From Gymnopilus junonius (lineage: Eukaryota > Basidiomycota > Agaricomycetes > Agaricales > Galerinaceae): DNA of 27,311 nt. The translations under genes and the position numbers were made by a program. The stretch covers positions 1-27,311 of the forward strand of contig JADNYJ010000425.1 in the NCBI GenBank assembly GCA_015501075.1, written 5' to 3'. The notes below the pieces were generated by a model. The model did no database searches, had not been told where the DNA came from, and saw nothing but the letters and a program-made list of their open reading frames with translations. This document shows, one piece after another, positions 9,715-19,800 of this stretch (positions are counted from its first letter, which is position 1; each line of letters starts with the position of its first letter).

Positions 9715-9910
9715 CTGTATTGTTTCCCAGTCATCTAAGTCTTTTGCAAGACTTCGAGGTCCTTCTTGAGTGAGAAGTTTTAATGCACCACTATGTCTTT
9801 GTCCTGTTTCCTAGATTGGGGATTCCATTTGGAGATCAGCATCAATCAAATTTATAAATAGACTCTCCGGAAGGAGAATCTTGTCTTCGTTGTCATGATC
9901 CTCATCGGGA

Positions 9911-11940
9911 TCATGTCTGGTCTTCATGAGAGGGCATCCGATTGAACCATTTTACTTCCGGGAGGTGGACCAGTTGTATATCATATTCCGAGAGGAATAG
10001 AGACCATCTTGCTTGGCGTCTATTCAATTTTTGAGTACTTCTAAAGTACGTCAAATTCTTGTGATCGGAATAGATATTGTTGTGAATGTCAATCCTTGAA
10101 TGTAGTGTCTCCATTCTTTGAGGGATTGGATCATTGCCAATAGTTCTCTGTCATAAATCTCGTAGTTTCTCTCAGTGGGAGAGAATGTCTTCGAGATAAA
10201 TGCCACTGGTGTCGGTCTCCATTGCTGTCCAGTTGTGTTAAAACTGCTCCAGATGCATATTTTGATGGTCACATTCGATCTGGAATTGTTTTGTAGTGCC
10301 AGCATGGTCAAGACGGTTCTTCTGTGAATTTTGTTTCAGTAGTTCAAATGATTTCTTGGTGTCTTCATTCCATTCGAAGCTACGGTCCTTTTTTAATAGC
10401 TCGTTAAGCGCGGAGCTATTTCCGAATATTTCCTGATAAATCGCCTGTAAAAGTTTCTGAATCCTAGGAAGGATCGACCTGTTTTACGTTCTTCGGTTCG
10501 GCCAGTCAGCTATACTGCTGAGTTTCGAAGGGTCCATTGAGATCGTTCCTTCTTGGATAATCATTCCAAGATAATCAATTTTTGTCTGGGCGAATGCGCA
10601 TTTTTCTGGTTTCAAATACAAGTCATTGTCCTGGAGTATTTGAAGTACTTCCTTCATTATCTGTTCCAGTTTCTTCTTATCTTTGTGGAAGATAAGAATG
10701 TCATCCATGTAGATGATAATGAATCCTTGATGGACGACGTCCTTGAACATTGAGTCCATCATTGACTGGAAGGTCGCCGGGGAATTACACATGCCGAAGA
10801 ACATGACCATTGGTTCGAATAGTCCCTTGTTCGTTTTGAATGCCGCTTTCCATTGGTCGCCATCCTTGATCTGAATGTTGTTGTAACCCCATTGGACGTC
10901 AAGTTTAGTGAAATACTTGGCTCCTTTGAGTTTATCCATGAGTTCGGGGATCAAGGGAGGGGATAAGCATTTTGACAGTCCATTCATTTAGATACCGATA
11001 GTCTTGACAGGGTTGAAGCTTTCCATCCTTTTTGATACAAAAAAGAAGGGGGAAGCCATAGGCGATTTAGACGTCAATATATCCTTTCTTCAGGTTTTCT
11101 TCCAGGAATTTATCCAATTCGGTATCCTCAGAGGGTGTCAGAGGATACGTCTTGAAGACTTTAGGTTGAAAACCTTCCTTGAGCTCGATCTTATGGTCCC
11201 AAGATCGAGATTCAGGGAATCGGTTGGCGTGTCCTTATCGAAGATGTCCAGGTATTCGTGGTATTCCGGTGGGATCATTTCTTTGAGCGCTTTTCTTCCT
11301 TTTTCACATCATGTTTCTGAGCAAAGATTTGCAAGGAAGTTAGTTTCGCATTGATCCAGATTTCGTTGTCGTCCTCGGGATGTTCCAAATCTCTTTCGTT
11401 TCCGGAAGGGGTTCGTTACCTAAAAAGGAGATGATTAGTCCGAAGAGTTGTCCAGTTGATTGATCTGTTGGATTTCCTCATCGGGTACTTCTTCTATTTG
11501 GGAAGCAGTAGTAATCTCCCTATTGAGTTTGACTGTCCGTTTTTCCAGTTGATGTCTGGTTGTTTTCTTCGAACCAGGGAAAACCAAGAATAATCTTCTG
11601 TTTTCCTAGGCCAGTGACCAGTAGGTGTTCCATTTGGGGTTGTCCATCATGTCGAGCTTCAGATCAATGTAGTGCTTGATGGTTCCCTTTTTGTTCAGGG
11701 TTCGTCTACGTTGAAGACTCGAATTTCCTTTTCCAGTGCCTTTGTTACCAGGTTGTGTTTCTTCATGAAGTTCTGGTCGATGAACTTCCCTTTTGCTCCA
11801 GTGTTTCCCAGAGCAGTTCCAATGATTTTCATTCTGTTCTTGGTCTCGAATGAAAAGGGCAATTGGAGCGATTTATTTTCAATTCGAGCTGAGACTACAG
11901 AATAAATATCTAGGGAAGGAGTTGCATACGTTGGTCTCAT
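9911..11940 (-). pseudogene. Gypsy-1 protease, reverse transcriptase and RNase H, broken
   Basis: The protease region (11940-11695) reads LGNTGAKGKFID; the usual catalytic Asp of D-(S/T)-G-A is Asn here. Reverse transcriptase is best preserved at 10987-10484: [13 protein letters not shown] (first Asp), [12 protein letters not shown] and YMDDILIF at about 10711-10700, then [16 protein letters not shown]. RNase H (10311-9911) has [22 protein letters not shown] with the catalytic Glu and [10 protein letters not shown] with an Asp, and ends [18 protein letters not shown] one-base loss next to the first RNase H Asp shifts the frame. Several more frame changes separate the blocks. Motif order and sequence are those of chromoviruses. 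Confidence 0.82.
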
Positions 11941-11948
11941 GCATCTCC

Positions 11949-13239
11949 TTATTGAAAACCCTCTTGGTCTCCCATTTTGTACACTTCTTCCATGTCTTCT
12001 TCAGTTAGGTCCTGCATGAGGGACCTGATATGTGCATGGAGCGCTCTTCCCTTGAGGGGGTTCTTCTTTGGGGAGGGTTCCTCCTGTTCTTGCCCTTCTC
12101 GGGGCAGTCTCTTGAGACATGCCCGGGCTTCTTGCATCAGAAGCAGAGCCCCTTTCTCATGAGCTCACTTTGTTCTTCCTGGGTCATGGCATTGACGTCG
12201 ATCTTGTCAACGTCCATGGCATTCGGGTCTCGGTGGTTTGTTCGGGGCCCGGGGCATGGTAGTGCAGGGCGGGTTTCCTCTGGCTATATTAGCCCACCAA
12301 GTCTTTCGTTGTTCGGCACCTGGGTGGTGGTCTTGCCCAAAAGGCTGCTAAATTGTTCGATGGGTGTCGTACTCAACTGCCTTCCTGCCAGGCGGCGAGC
12401 ATGGTAGGAAGTATGTCAGTCCCATAATCTTTCTTGAAGCCAATTGTTCAAGGCGTTCATGTAATAGTCGATTAAGATGCTTTCATTCCCGTAGTGGGAA
12501 TCTTGGCGGTCTTGACAAGTTCTTGAACTTGGTGTTTAGTTCGGCGGCTGAAGCTTTTCCCTGCTTCAGGTTTCGGAGCTCAAAGAACGCTTGGTCCTTT
12601 GTCTCGGTCGGTTTGAAGGCTTCATTAAAAGCCTTTCGAAATCTAAGGTCGAACCGTAGTTTTTGGTGATAGCTCCGGTTGGTACGCCTGCAGCGTTTTG
12701 ACCTCTTGGTGTGTCTTCTCTCCAAGCCTTCTTCCAGGCTTCTGCTTCTCCTCCTTTGAGAAGTCCAAGGGTGAATACGATTTTCTTGGCATCGGTGTTG
12801 TAAAGTCACCGTTTAATTCGAAATAGTCCCCAAGTCTGGACGAAGGTTTTGACCTTGGAGGTCTCCAGAGAAAGGTGTAGGAATGATTCCTATTCCTTTT
12901 CCAGTGGGGGAGGTGGGGGCAGGAGGGGCAGTGTCAGAGGTTCCTTCTGGCATTTCAGGTTCGTTCATTGGGTAAAAGACGGGTTGAAATCTGAGGAGGG
13001 TATCTAGCAAAGATTCAAAGTCAGGTCTTAATACGCTGGGTTCTTGGATGGTAGATCCAAGAAAGTCGATCGGTTAGAGGAGGTTCTTCTCCTTCAGGTG
13101 GTGTTTCAAATTCGGACGCGCCTGCATCAGAGGTTCAGTCAGTGTTCGGGTCAGAGAATTCTTCATCACTAAACTAGCAGGAATCATCCTCTTCTTCGAG
13201 CCGTAATGTAGGTGGATAATGCTTGCTAGGCAGAAGCAT
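11949..13239 (-). pseudogene. Gypsy-1 Gag, broken
   Basis: Capsid and nucleocapsid precursor. The likely start is ATG at 13239, only 25 bases inside the LTR edge, giving MLLPSKHYPPTLRLEEEDD and then an acidic stretch with FETPPEGEE. In the middle, FRKAFNEAFKPTETKDQAFF and NLKQGKASAAELNTKFKNL match the retrotransposon Gag core. A zinc knuckle at 12148-12107 reads GLCF-stop-CKKPGHVSRDC: the TGA (12139-12137) lies between its first two cysteines, where Arg (CGA) is likely. Early TAG and TGA stops and several frameshifts occur. It was probably fused or closely joined to pol. Confidence 0.7.
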
Positions 13240-13251
13240 TGAATGAGGAAG

Positions 13252-13263
13252 TAGCTTGTTCTT
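13252..13263 (-). other. Gypsy-1 primer-binding site, self-priming type
   Basis: Minus strand AAGAACAAGCTA, one base from the inner LTR edge. It is exactly complementary over 12 bases to TAGCTTGTTCTT in the element's own LTR (14259-14248), the predicted start of the RNA. It does not begin with TGG, so ordinary tRNA priming is unlikely. Tf1/sushi elements prime with the first 11 nt of their own RNA. Confidence 0.65.
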
Positions 13264-13364
13264 TTGTTATGACGTTGACGACAGAACCTAATCTGATAAG
13301 ATAAGGTCTGGCATAGTAGTCGTAGAGGTCGTTCATGAAGTCTGCTAAGGTATTGTCTTCGACA

Positions 13365-13376
13365 GAAGAATGCCTT
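13365..13376. repeat. target-site duplication GAAGAATGCCTT, left copy (SINE)
   Basis: Identical to 14191-14202. This 12-base motif is present once in the uninterrupted left LTR, which confirms it is a duplication made by insertion. Confidence 0.92.
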
Positions 13377-14190
13377 GGAATTGGAATTGGAATTGTGTTT
13401 TATTTATATCATAGGCTTGTTTTACATGACATTGTTTATCGCCTATGTAGTGTGACATGGTATGACTCAGTTAATACTCTAAGTGTCCGTTTTTATCTAC
13501 TTTTGTCGTTACATCCCGTGGTTTTTATCTAATCATGGCTTTGCGATCCGATATCGCTATCGCTAGGGTTAGGAATGGTCACCCTTGCTACTCCCGGAGT
13601 TAAGCTATATATAGCATCCTACATCATTCTACGCAACACCCCGTCATGCAGGTAATCGTTGTTGGCAGCGTGATCCTCGGCAGCCGGTTGCCGTTGAATC
13701 CTGAGCAGTTTAGTCCTCACAGACTTGTCCTTTCGGGTCGGCTTTAGCCGTCTTTGATGTCGGAATGTCAAACTTCCACCTTGTGGTCCAGTTGGTCTTG
13801 CAGACAGGGGACTGGTTTACCAGCCTCGGCAATTACCAGGTCATTTGACCCCGTCCCTATCCTTCCAGCTCCCCATGTGCTTCTCGGCAATACCAGCTTT
13901 TCACTGGCAAGGAGAGTAACATCACCATAATTTCATCAACAAGGTCAGCAAGCATGGGTACGTCATTATCGGCCGCTGTGGCTCTATTTGGTCCGACCGC
14001 ACCTAAGTATACCGACAGCATTCTTAAAGCCTTCCCAAACACAAGCTATTTTACCACGGTGTCACCCGGGTTGTGAAATGTCACATGGTGTCTAAAGTGT
14101 TTTAACCATGTAACCGGCAGGGTTCGAACTTGTGTCCTACTGACTAACCTAGGTTATTCCGCGATGGTGCACCTGAGCCACCGCGGCCCC
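13377..14190 (-). mobile_element. 814-bp tRNA-headed SINE with an (AATTCC)n tail
   Basis: It is flanked by a 12-base target duplication inside the Gypsy-1 LTR. On the minus strand it begins GGGGCCGCGGTGGCTCAGG, with a polymerase III A-box (TGGCTCAGGTGC, 14180-14169) and, 39 bases on, a perfect B-box (GTTCGAACCC, 14129-14120). It ends in three AATTCC units (plus strand GGAATTGGAATTGGAATT, from 13377). The head resembles a tRNA but does not fold into a good acceptor stem. There is no convincing open frame. The internal promoter, short-repeat tail and variable-length duplication are the marks of a SINE; the length is well above the usual few hundred bases. Confidence 0.82.
14120..14180 (-). promoter_or_regulatory. 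polymerase III internal promoter (A- and B-box) of the SINE
   Basis: A-box TGGCTCAGGTGC at 14180-14169 and B-box GTTCGAACCC at 14129-14120. The spacing is within the range seen in tRNA genes and SINEs. Confidence 0.75.
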
Positions 14191-14202
14191 GAAGAATGCC
14201 TT
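14191..14202. repeat. target-site duplication GAAGAATGCCTT, right copy (SINE)
   Basis: Identical to 13365-13376; the LTR sequence resumes directly after it. Confidence 0.92.
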
Positions 14203-14247
14203 AGTGTTCAAGTTCGTCTCAGTTGTTACAAGAGATATTAGATTCTC

Positions 14248-14291
14248 AAGAACAAGCTAAGGTACATGGTAGACTAGCTACAGTTTATATA
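14248..14291 (-). promoter_or_regulatory. Gypsy-1 LTR promoter: TATA box and predicted RNA start
   Basis: TATATAAA lies at 14291-14284 on the minus strand. The motif TAGCTTGTTCTT (14259-14248), complementary to the primer site, begins 25-32 bases downstream, the usual TATA-to-start distance. The same arrangement is in the left LTR (6511-6504 and 6479-6468). Confidence 0.6.
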
Positions 14292-14547
14292 CTATTTGGG
14301 TTTGATAATAATATATATGAAATGAAAGTAAAACCAGGGGAATCGGAAAGGAGTGATCATCATCGGGGCAGTACAGGGGATGATGATCAAAAGGGAAAGA
14401 TTGTCCTCATACATGTAAGAAAGCAAATGATCATCTTTGCTCACAAAGATGATCAAGAAGAAACTATAAATAATAAATCATTCGATAAATGATAAAGGAA
14501 AATGAGGGGCATGCGATAAGATAGAGGAGAAACGGGAGGTCATAACA

Positions 14548-14552
14548 AGGTG
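14548..14552. repeat. target-site duplication AGGTG, right copy (Gypsy-1)
   Basis: Identical to 6304-6308. Keeping one copy rejoins RNase H codons as ...SRPG-EYFRIFSD without a shift. Confidence 0.9.
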
Positions 14553-14959
14553 AGTACTTCCGCATCTTCAGTGACAACCATGGAGTTGTTGAAGGCTGGT
14601 GGAAAGGAAGAAGCAGGAACAGAGAGGCAAATGAGGTTTTCTGATGCATCCATGACATTGCAGCTACTTACCAATGCACTTTTATCACACACTACATCAC
14701 CAGTAAAGAAAATCTGGCTGATGCCCCCTCACGAGGAATTTACTCAGCGTCTGCTTACCTCCTCCCAGCTGTCCATATTCCAGAGGTGCTATAACAGTTC
14801 ATCATCGACTTTGACAGTGAACCTCTTCCCTGTGAGTTGGAACTCAAAGCTTGTGGAATCCCTCCACAACCATTCCCCAAACTGGAACATGACCCCACCT
14901 GTGTCAACCCTGACTACAAATTGGATCCCTTTATATTCACCCCATCAGACTGGACTTAG
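14549..14959 (+). pseudogene. DIRS-like RNase H, second part
   Basis: Resumes the frame that broke at 6304: EYFRIFSDNHGVVEGWWKG (with a catalytic Asp), RSRNREANEVF, then ITSKENLADAPSRG, the typical RNase H end of these elements. It continues with EPLPCELELKACGIPPQPF and a C-terminal region ending FIFTPSDW. A TGA at 14642 sits where Arg is expected, and a TAA at 14792 where Gln (CAA) is likely. TAG at 14957-14959 may be the natural end or another mutation. The following recombinase frame overlaps in a different phase. Confidence 0.65.
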
Positions 14960-14999
14960 CCTAGCCAACTCATCTGGCAGGAACAAATCAAGCAGACCA

Positions 15000-15254
15000 T
15001 CAGCATACAGAAGCCACCTCACACCTCACCCATCACATCTCTGCCCTCACTGCCTTGCTCGAGACCGTCTCTGACTATGGAAACCAGCCATTACAGTATG
15101 ATATCCCCAGGCCAATCTCTCAGAGGAGACCCTCATCTGCATCTTTGATGTGATGACAAATGCATAGGCAGACTCAATGCAAGAGGCTTACAGCTCAGGG
15201 ATCCTTGCATATCATGTGCATTGTGACAAGATGGGAATATCAGAGCAACAGTGG
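15000..15254 (+). pseudogene. DIRS-like tyrosine recombinase, N-terminal fragment
   Basis: In the frame of 15168, segments read LARDRL-stop-LWKPAITV-stop-YPQANL, then EETLICIF and ADSMQEAYSSGILAYHVHCD followed by KMGISEQQW. This resembles the N-terminal, DNA-binding helical domain of basidiomycete DIRS-like recombinases. TGA at 15072 and 15099 fits CGA decay and TAG at 15165 fits TGG decay. The coding stops abruptly at 15254, where the Gypsy-2 LTR begins, so the catalytic domain is expected beyond the window. The start is uncertain. Without the catalytic Arg-His-Arg-Tyr part this call is moderate. Confidence 0.5.
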
Positions 15255-15633
15255 TGTGATGATGGGATATATCATCTGCAAGGCCTTCTTGTAATCCCCT
15301 TTTTTTGTTATCTTATCTCACCATGATGCTGTAGATACCGTTGTTTACTTTTATTTATTTCACTTCTACTACAACGGTAACTACAGCTTTGTACTATTCA
15401 ATCATTGCTATTATATACTTCGTCCTGCCACCCTCCGTGTCTGCATGAAGTGAGAGCTCATCTCTACCCTCCTCGGCTGAGCATCCATTAGCTGCTCCCC
15501 TACCGAGGGAGACACAGTCTCTCTGTCTAGAGTCACAAGACCCCGGGATGGATCCCACGTCGACGCCGCATCAACTCTCTCTCTTGCCACCTCACCTCAG
15601 CACCTCGAAGTCCCTCGTTCGCCAAGCGTCACA
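15255..15633 (+). repeat. Gypsy-2 5' LTR, 379 bp
   Basis: Termini TGTGA...TCACA. The start coincides with the break in the recombinase and the end with a primer site, which defines the LTR although its partner is outside the window. TATATA lies at 15412-15417. A short stem (GATGA/TCATC, 15258-15276) lies at the outer end. Confidence 0.7.
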
Positions 15634-15634
15634 A

Positions 15635-15652
15635 TGGTGGGGGCACCGCGGA
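15635..15652 (+). other. Gypsy-2 primer-binding site, tRNA type
   Basis: TGGTGGGGGCACCGCGGA, one base after the LTR. Starting with TGG it fits pairing with a tRNA 3' CCA end. I do not assign the tRNA. Confidence 0.65.
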
Positions 15653-16813
15653 CTTCACCCCGCCGTGCTGAAGTGACGACTTTGAACACACTCAAGAGTC
15701 AAACCTCGACAGATGGACTAGGCCTCCTGAGTATGTTTTTGGCCTAACCAGTGCGCTTCAGCTGCATGGTTAGACTGGTCTCATGTTCTTAAAGGTGTCA
15801 GCCTTGTCAGTGCACCTCGGCTGCATGACAAGACTAACTTCTTAAATCCCAAGGCCTACCCTCCGCTCATCGATGAGCTGCTGTTCGGATTCCTCCCCTC
15901 TGCCTCCAGGAGACGTGGAGCTTTGGCCTAGTCAGTGCGATTCAGCTACATGACTAGACTGTACTTCGCTTTCCCTCCCTCAGAGTGGTGCACTTTAGGT
16001 CTAATCTGTGTGCCTCGCGCAGCATGACTGGATTGAACCTGTGCTACTCTACTCTTAGGAAGGACGTACCCTTGGCCTGATCAGTGCACTACGGCGGCAC
16101 GATCAGACTAATTCTACATCTCCCAGGTGCTCCTTCGGCCTGGCCAGTGTGCCTTAGCAGCACGACCAGACTGATTCCGCGTCTTTCCCTTAGGAATAAA
16201 CATACTATCGGCCTAATCAGTGCGCTTCGGCCGCATGATCAGACTGACTTCACATCTTTCCCCCCCTGATGAATATAGGTTCGGCCTGGCCAGTGACTTT
16301 GGCTGCACGGTCGGACTGGATCTGTATCCTTCTTGGTCCTTCTCTTATGCCTTCAAATTCGCGTGATCCTCGCTCAGCTGGAGCACTAACACTGTGCAAC
16401 TGGGTCAAAATTCACGCTATTTCTCTTTGAACCCCTTAGTTGGTGTGCGATTCCGCTGTATGACAAAGGATCTTCCCTTGCTGGATGGTCTGCTTTTCAA
16501 ATTGTCGCCTTCGACTAATTTCGGTCATCTTGATGACGAGTTCTCGCCACTCACTAGTGGTTATTGACCCTGGTAACGTTTCGCCGGCTTGACTAGCTTC
16601 CCAGGAAAAGGGACCATCCCTGGTGTGGATGCTTAGTTGGCCTTCGCTACCAGCTCGCTTAAAAATTCAGTCTACTGCCTCATGTTGAGCTAGGGGCCCC
16701 TGGACGTGCCCTTATTGCCCAAAATTTTCATAGTCCCTTCCAGTTTATAATGTGCTCTGTTTCCTCCTGATGACTTTACACCTCTTCATATCACCTTCTT
16801 CAATCCCCTCGCT
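15653..16813 (+). other. Gypsy-2 long 5' leader, no gene
   Basis: About 1.16 kb between primer site and gag start. No supported coding region. It holds the hairpin array (15741-16469) and short chance frames. The long leader should contain the packaging and dimerisation signals and any signal for internal translation start; which part does what cannot be told from sequence. Confidence 0.6.
15741..16469 (+). repeat. array of about nine imperfect tandem hairpins with co-varying stems
   Basis: Each unit reads GGCCTnnnC-AGTGC-(C/TTCGG-like loop)-GCAY-GnnnAG. Units start near 15741, 15800, 15925, 15998, 16074, 16137, 16210, 16283 and 16434. The outer stem arms change in step: CTAACC/GGTTAG, CTTGTC/GACAAG, CTAGTC/GACTAG, CTGATC/GATCAG. 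The 16283 unit pairs CTGGCC/GGTCGG with two G-U pairs; the units at 16137 and 16210 each have one A-C mismatch; those at 15998 and 16434 are degenerate. The inner GTGC/GCAY stem and a loop often of GCTTCGGC or GCTTCAGC type are kept. Confidence 0.85.
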
Positions 16814-19800
16814 ATGGTTCTTGGGAAGGCTAATCCTACCAACACTACAAGTCAACCCCCGGCCAAAGTGGGTGGTCGTACTACCCAGAATTCCAGGAAT
16901 GCTGGTGAAGCTCCTCAGGTCCAAGCTCCGGTAGCTCAGAGGAAAGCTTCTAGCAAGTGAGTTATGATGGAAGAAGTACCTGACTGGGAGGCCAATGCCA
17001 GAGCTTTGCCTCCGCTGCCACTCGAAGGACCCATCATTGCTCCCAATACTACAACTGCTCATAGCGCTGTCGGGGGCGAGCGATCGGGCTCTCGCGCCAC
17101 TGTGGAGGAAGCACCTAACAGACGTGCTGCAATGACTGAACCTATCTCCAATTCGGCTTCCTCTTCCATCCCCTCTCTCGCCTCACTCATGAGCTTTGGG
17201 TCTGCAAGTACTGCGCTTCTGAATCGACCTCCTCCCGTGGATGGTGACTATGAAGAAGAACCCCCTGTTCTTATCTTCGAAGGTATCGCCTTCATGAACG
17301 ACCATCCCATTTATGATGAAGCCCTTCACACTTCAGTTCATAAGTACTGTGAGCCATTCGACCCCGAACTGGATATCGACCCTCTATATGCATTCGGGGC
17401 AGTTAATTGCCTCATGCCTGACAGGCCTCTGGAAGAAACAATTATGTTACATGATATTCTCCTTAGGTGGCACAGCCCACACAAACTTTGCCTTTGGGAA
17501 GACCTCCAATCGGCTGTTGTTGGATTCTGCGACGCACCGTTCACGGCGAACGACATCCTTACCCATCAGCTGGAGGATGGAACGTTCTACTCACTCCTTC
17601 AAGTAGGATTGGTAGAAATAGCTCATATTGTCCTTGCTCTTACCCAAATCCTGTGAGGCCTCACCCAATACTTCTTCCGAGAAACCAACCGCGCTCTTAT
17701 TATTGATCCCAATTACTCGCTACTGTGAACCCTGGCCTGGCACCATAACCCATCCCAGCTATTGCTCACCATCCCTATTCTGCAGCGACGCTGCAAGGTG
17801 GCTACCACGCGCGTCAAGAAGTACTTGAACCTTCTTAAATCGACCTTCCTCTGTTATGAAGATGCCCTTTCCATCTCTTCATACAATTCTTCCACCTTAT
17901 CCGAAAGAAACCGCTACATGACGCTTTCCCTGAAAGCGGTTCTAGCCTCCTTCGTGGCAAGAGATGACTTCCCTGATGGCCTGCCACCTGAAGCAGCCGA
18001 TGCACGACAAGAGCTCCTTGAGAATGAACGCCAATTGGGACAAGAATACCCTTCAACCCCTTATGTCTATCATCAGCATACGGAGGCTAAGACTCCTCCA
18101 CCTGACATAGTAGCTGACCGACAGGTTTACGTCGAATGTATGGAAGCCTCTATGTTTAAGGGCAACAATAATTCCATCAGTGCATATTTAGCCAGCCAAC
18201 GTCATTCCGCTTCAGCACCTATGCCTATCCAAGCACCGCCTTCCATCTCTAGCTTCGCTAAAAACCACACCATATCCTCTTTGCCAGGGATGGGAAATTT
18301 TCCCTCTTTTCTAAACCCTGGCGTGGCGACGAACGGGGGGCCATTGCTGATGCGACGAGGTATTTTGCGTATCGACACAACGCAACAAGCTCCTCAGGCT
18401 CCTCAGGCTCCTCAGGCTCCACCAATCATCGGTGGACAAGTTACCAATTTTCCCAGAACAAGTCTCAACAGCCCTCCTCGAATCCCTGGCCATCATGCAG
18501 TGTTGGCGGGATTGGGGGGCACGGAGGTCAGGGAGGACATAGCCAAGGAGGGCCTAATGGACCTGGGGGGCCATACTGGCCTTATGGAACAGGAGGAGGA
18601 GGATTTAACCCTGGAGGAGGACTGCCTAATCCCGGAGGAGGACCTCCTAACCATGGAGGAGGACCTCCTAACCATGGAGGAGGACCTCCTAACCCTCCTG
18701 GATGGCCGAATGGTGGCCCAGGCAGCCCAGGTGGGCCTCTGCTGCCTCCTCCACCTTTTCAACCAGGACTTCCCACGCAGGCGCCCTTACCCGAGGAAGA
18801 ATGGCAAATGAATCCGAAGATCAATCTAAGCAATTTACCTTCGTGGGATGGGAAGAGCAAGACTCTCATCACTTATCTCAGTGAAATGGCCGGTTTTGCT
18901 CAACTGGGAGAAAGAATGAAGAGAGGTATGGCTGCGCTTGCCACTCACAATTGGAGTGGACTGGGTCGAGTCTGGTGGGATGCCCTGGCAGTTCCGGAAC
19001 AACTCTATTTTAGCCAGCATTGGGACTACCTGTTGAACGCCATCCACCATCAGTTCCTCGACGAAACGTGGGTCCGAGAACGAATGCAGGAATTTGAGGA
19101 GATGAGATTCCGACAAAGACGCCACGAGATGGAGTTGCCTCTTGAATTTGTCCAACGCAGAATCCGCCATCATCAGTTCCTTTTCTCGAATGATCCCGAC
19201 GGTCCTTCTGCAGTATCTCATATCCTTCGCACCCAACCCACTGAATGGAGCATGATCTTGAATGAATATTCTTGTCCCTCTTTGCTGGAGCTGCAAAGCC
19301 TGACCTCTCGCATGAAAGTAACTCTGGAATCCCACTACCTCCTATCTGAGAACCTTCGGAACCCTGCCGCTCCCAAGTCATTTCATCCCTTCAGAAAGCA
19401 TGCTGCCAATGTGGCTGAGACCCTCGATGAGGAATCGTCCAACGACGCTGAAGTCTCGGAAAAAGAGATTCATGTCGCCTCTTCTTCTAAGCCTCATGGA
19501 AAAGGAACTAAGGATCACTCTTCGAAGTTCCCTGCTGGAGGAACTGTGGGAGGATATACTTTTACAAGGAATGATAGTGTTGTCAGTGCTAAGCTGCCGA
19601 ACGGCTCCTGCTACATCTGTACCAGCCCGAAACATTTCTTCCATGACTGCCCTCACTACGGAAAATGGGAAATGCTGCAACGTGCCAATCAGATTAAAGT
19701 AGATTTGGATCCGGATGAGGAGGCCGAGATGAACCGAGAGTACTTAGCCATGATTGTTGAATCTAGCTTCGTTTCTTCCGCTTATATTGTTGAGAACATT

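Larger units (their letters stand above)
6309..14547 (-). mobile_element. Gypsy-1: Ty3/gypsy chromovirus with a third ORF, decayed
   Basis: It is full length on the minus strand, with LTRs at 13265-14547 (element 5', enlarged by a SINE) and 6309-6767 (element 3'). The termini are TGTTA(C/T)GAC...GTCATAACA and the target duplication is AGGTG. Order: gag, protease, reverse transcriptase, RNase H, integrase, chromodomain, extra ORF. By eye the two LTRs differ at about 13 positions plus 2 single-base indels over about 457 bases, mostly transitions. It sits inside the RNase H region of the DIRS-like element, whose frame is restored by taking it out. Every coding region has stops or frameshifts. 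Confidence 0.9.
13265..14547 (-). repeat. Gypsy-1 right LTR (element 5' LTR), split by a SINE
   Basis: 13265-13376 and 14191-14547 match the left LTR; without the 814-bp SINE and one 12-base duplication it is 457 bp. It would carry the promoter for the element RNA on the minus strand. The SINE lies downstream of the predicted RNA start, so it would have lengthened the 5' leader. Confidence 0.92.

Noticed and set aside
13560..13615. 5S rRNA-like stretch and a TTAGGG-like motif inside the SINE
   Set aside because: Only short matches (GGGTGACC-like and GTTAAGC) and a single telomere-like unit; too little to support 5S origin or telomeric sequence.
14100..14190. functional tRNA gene on the minus strand
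   Set aside because: The A- and B-boxes are good, but the acceptor ends do not pair and the sequence continues into an 814-bp element with a target duplication, so it is a SINE head.
15741..16469. CRISPR-like array
   Set aside because: Units are degenerate, spacing is irregular and the stems co-vary. This is a eukaryotic element leader, not a repeat-spacer array.
18493..18762. minus-strand Arg/Ser repeat protein
   Set aside because: It is the complement of the 21-bp Gly/Pro repeats of Gypsy-2 Gag; no independent evidence.
18835..19381. minus-strand open frames opposite the Gypsy-2 Gag core
   Set aside because: The plus-strand frame has clear Gag homology and a zinc knuckle, so these are shadows.
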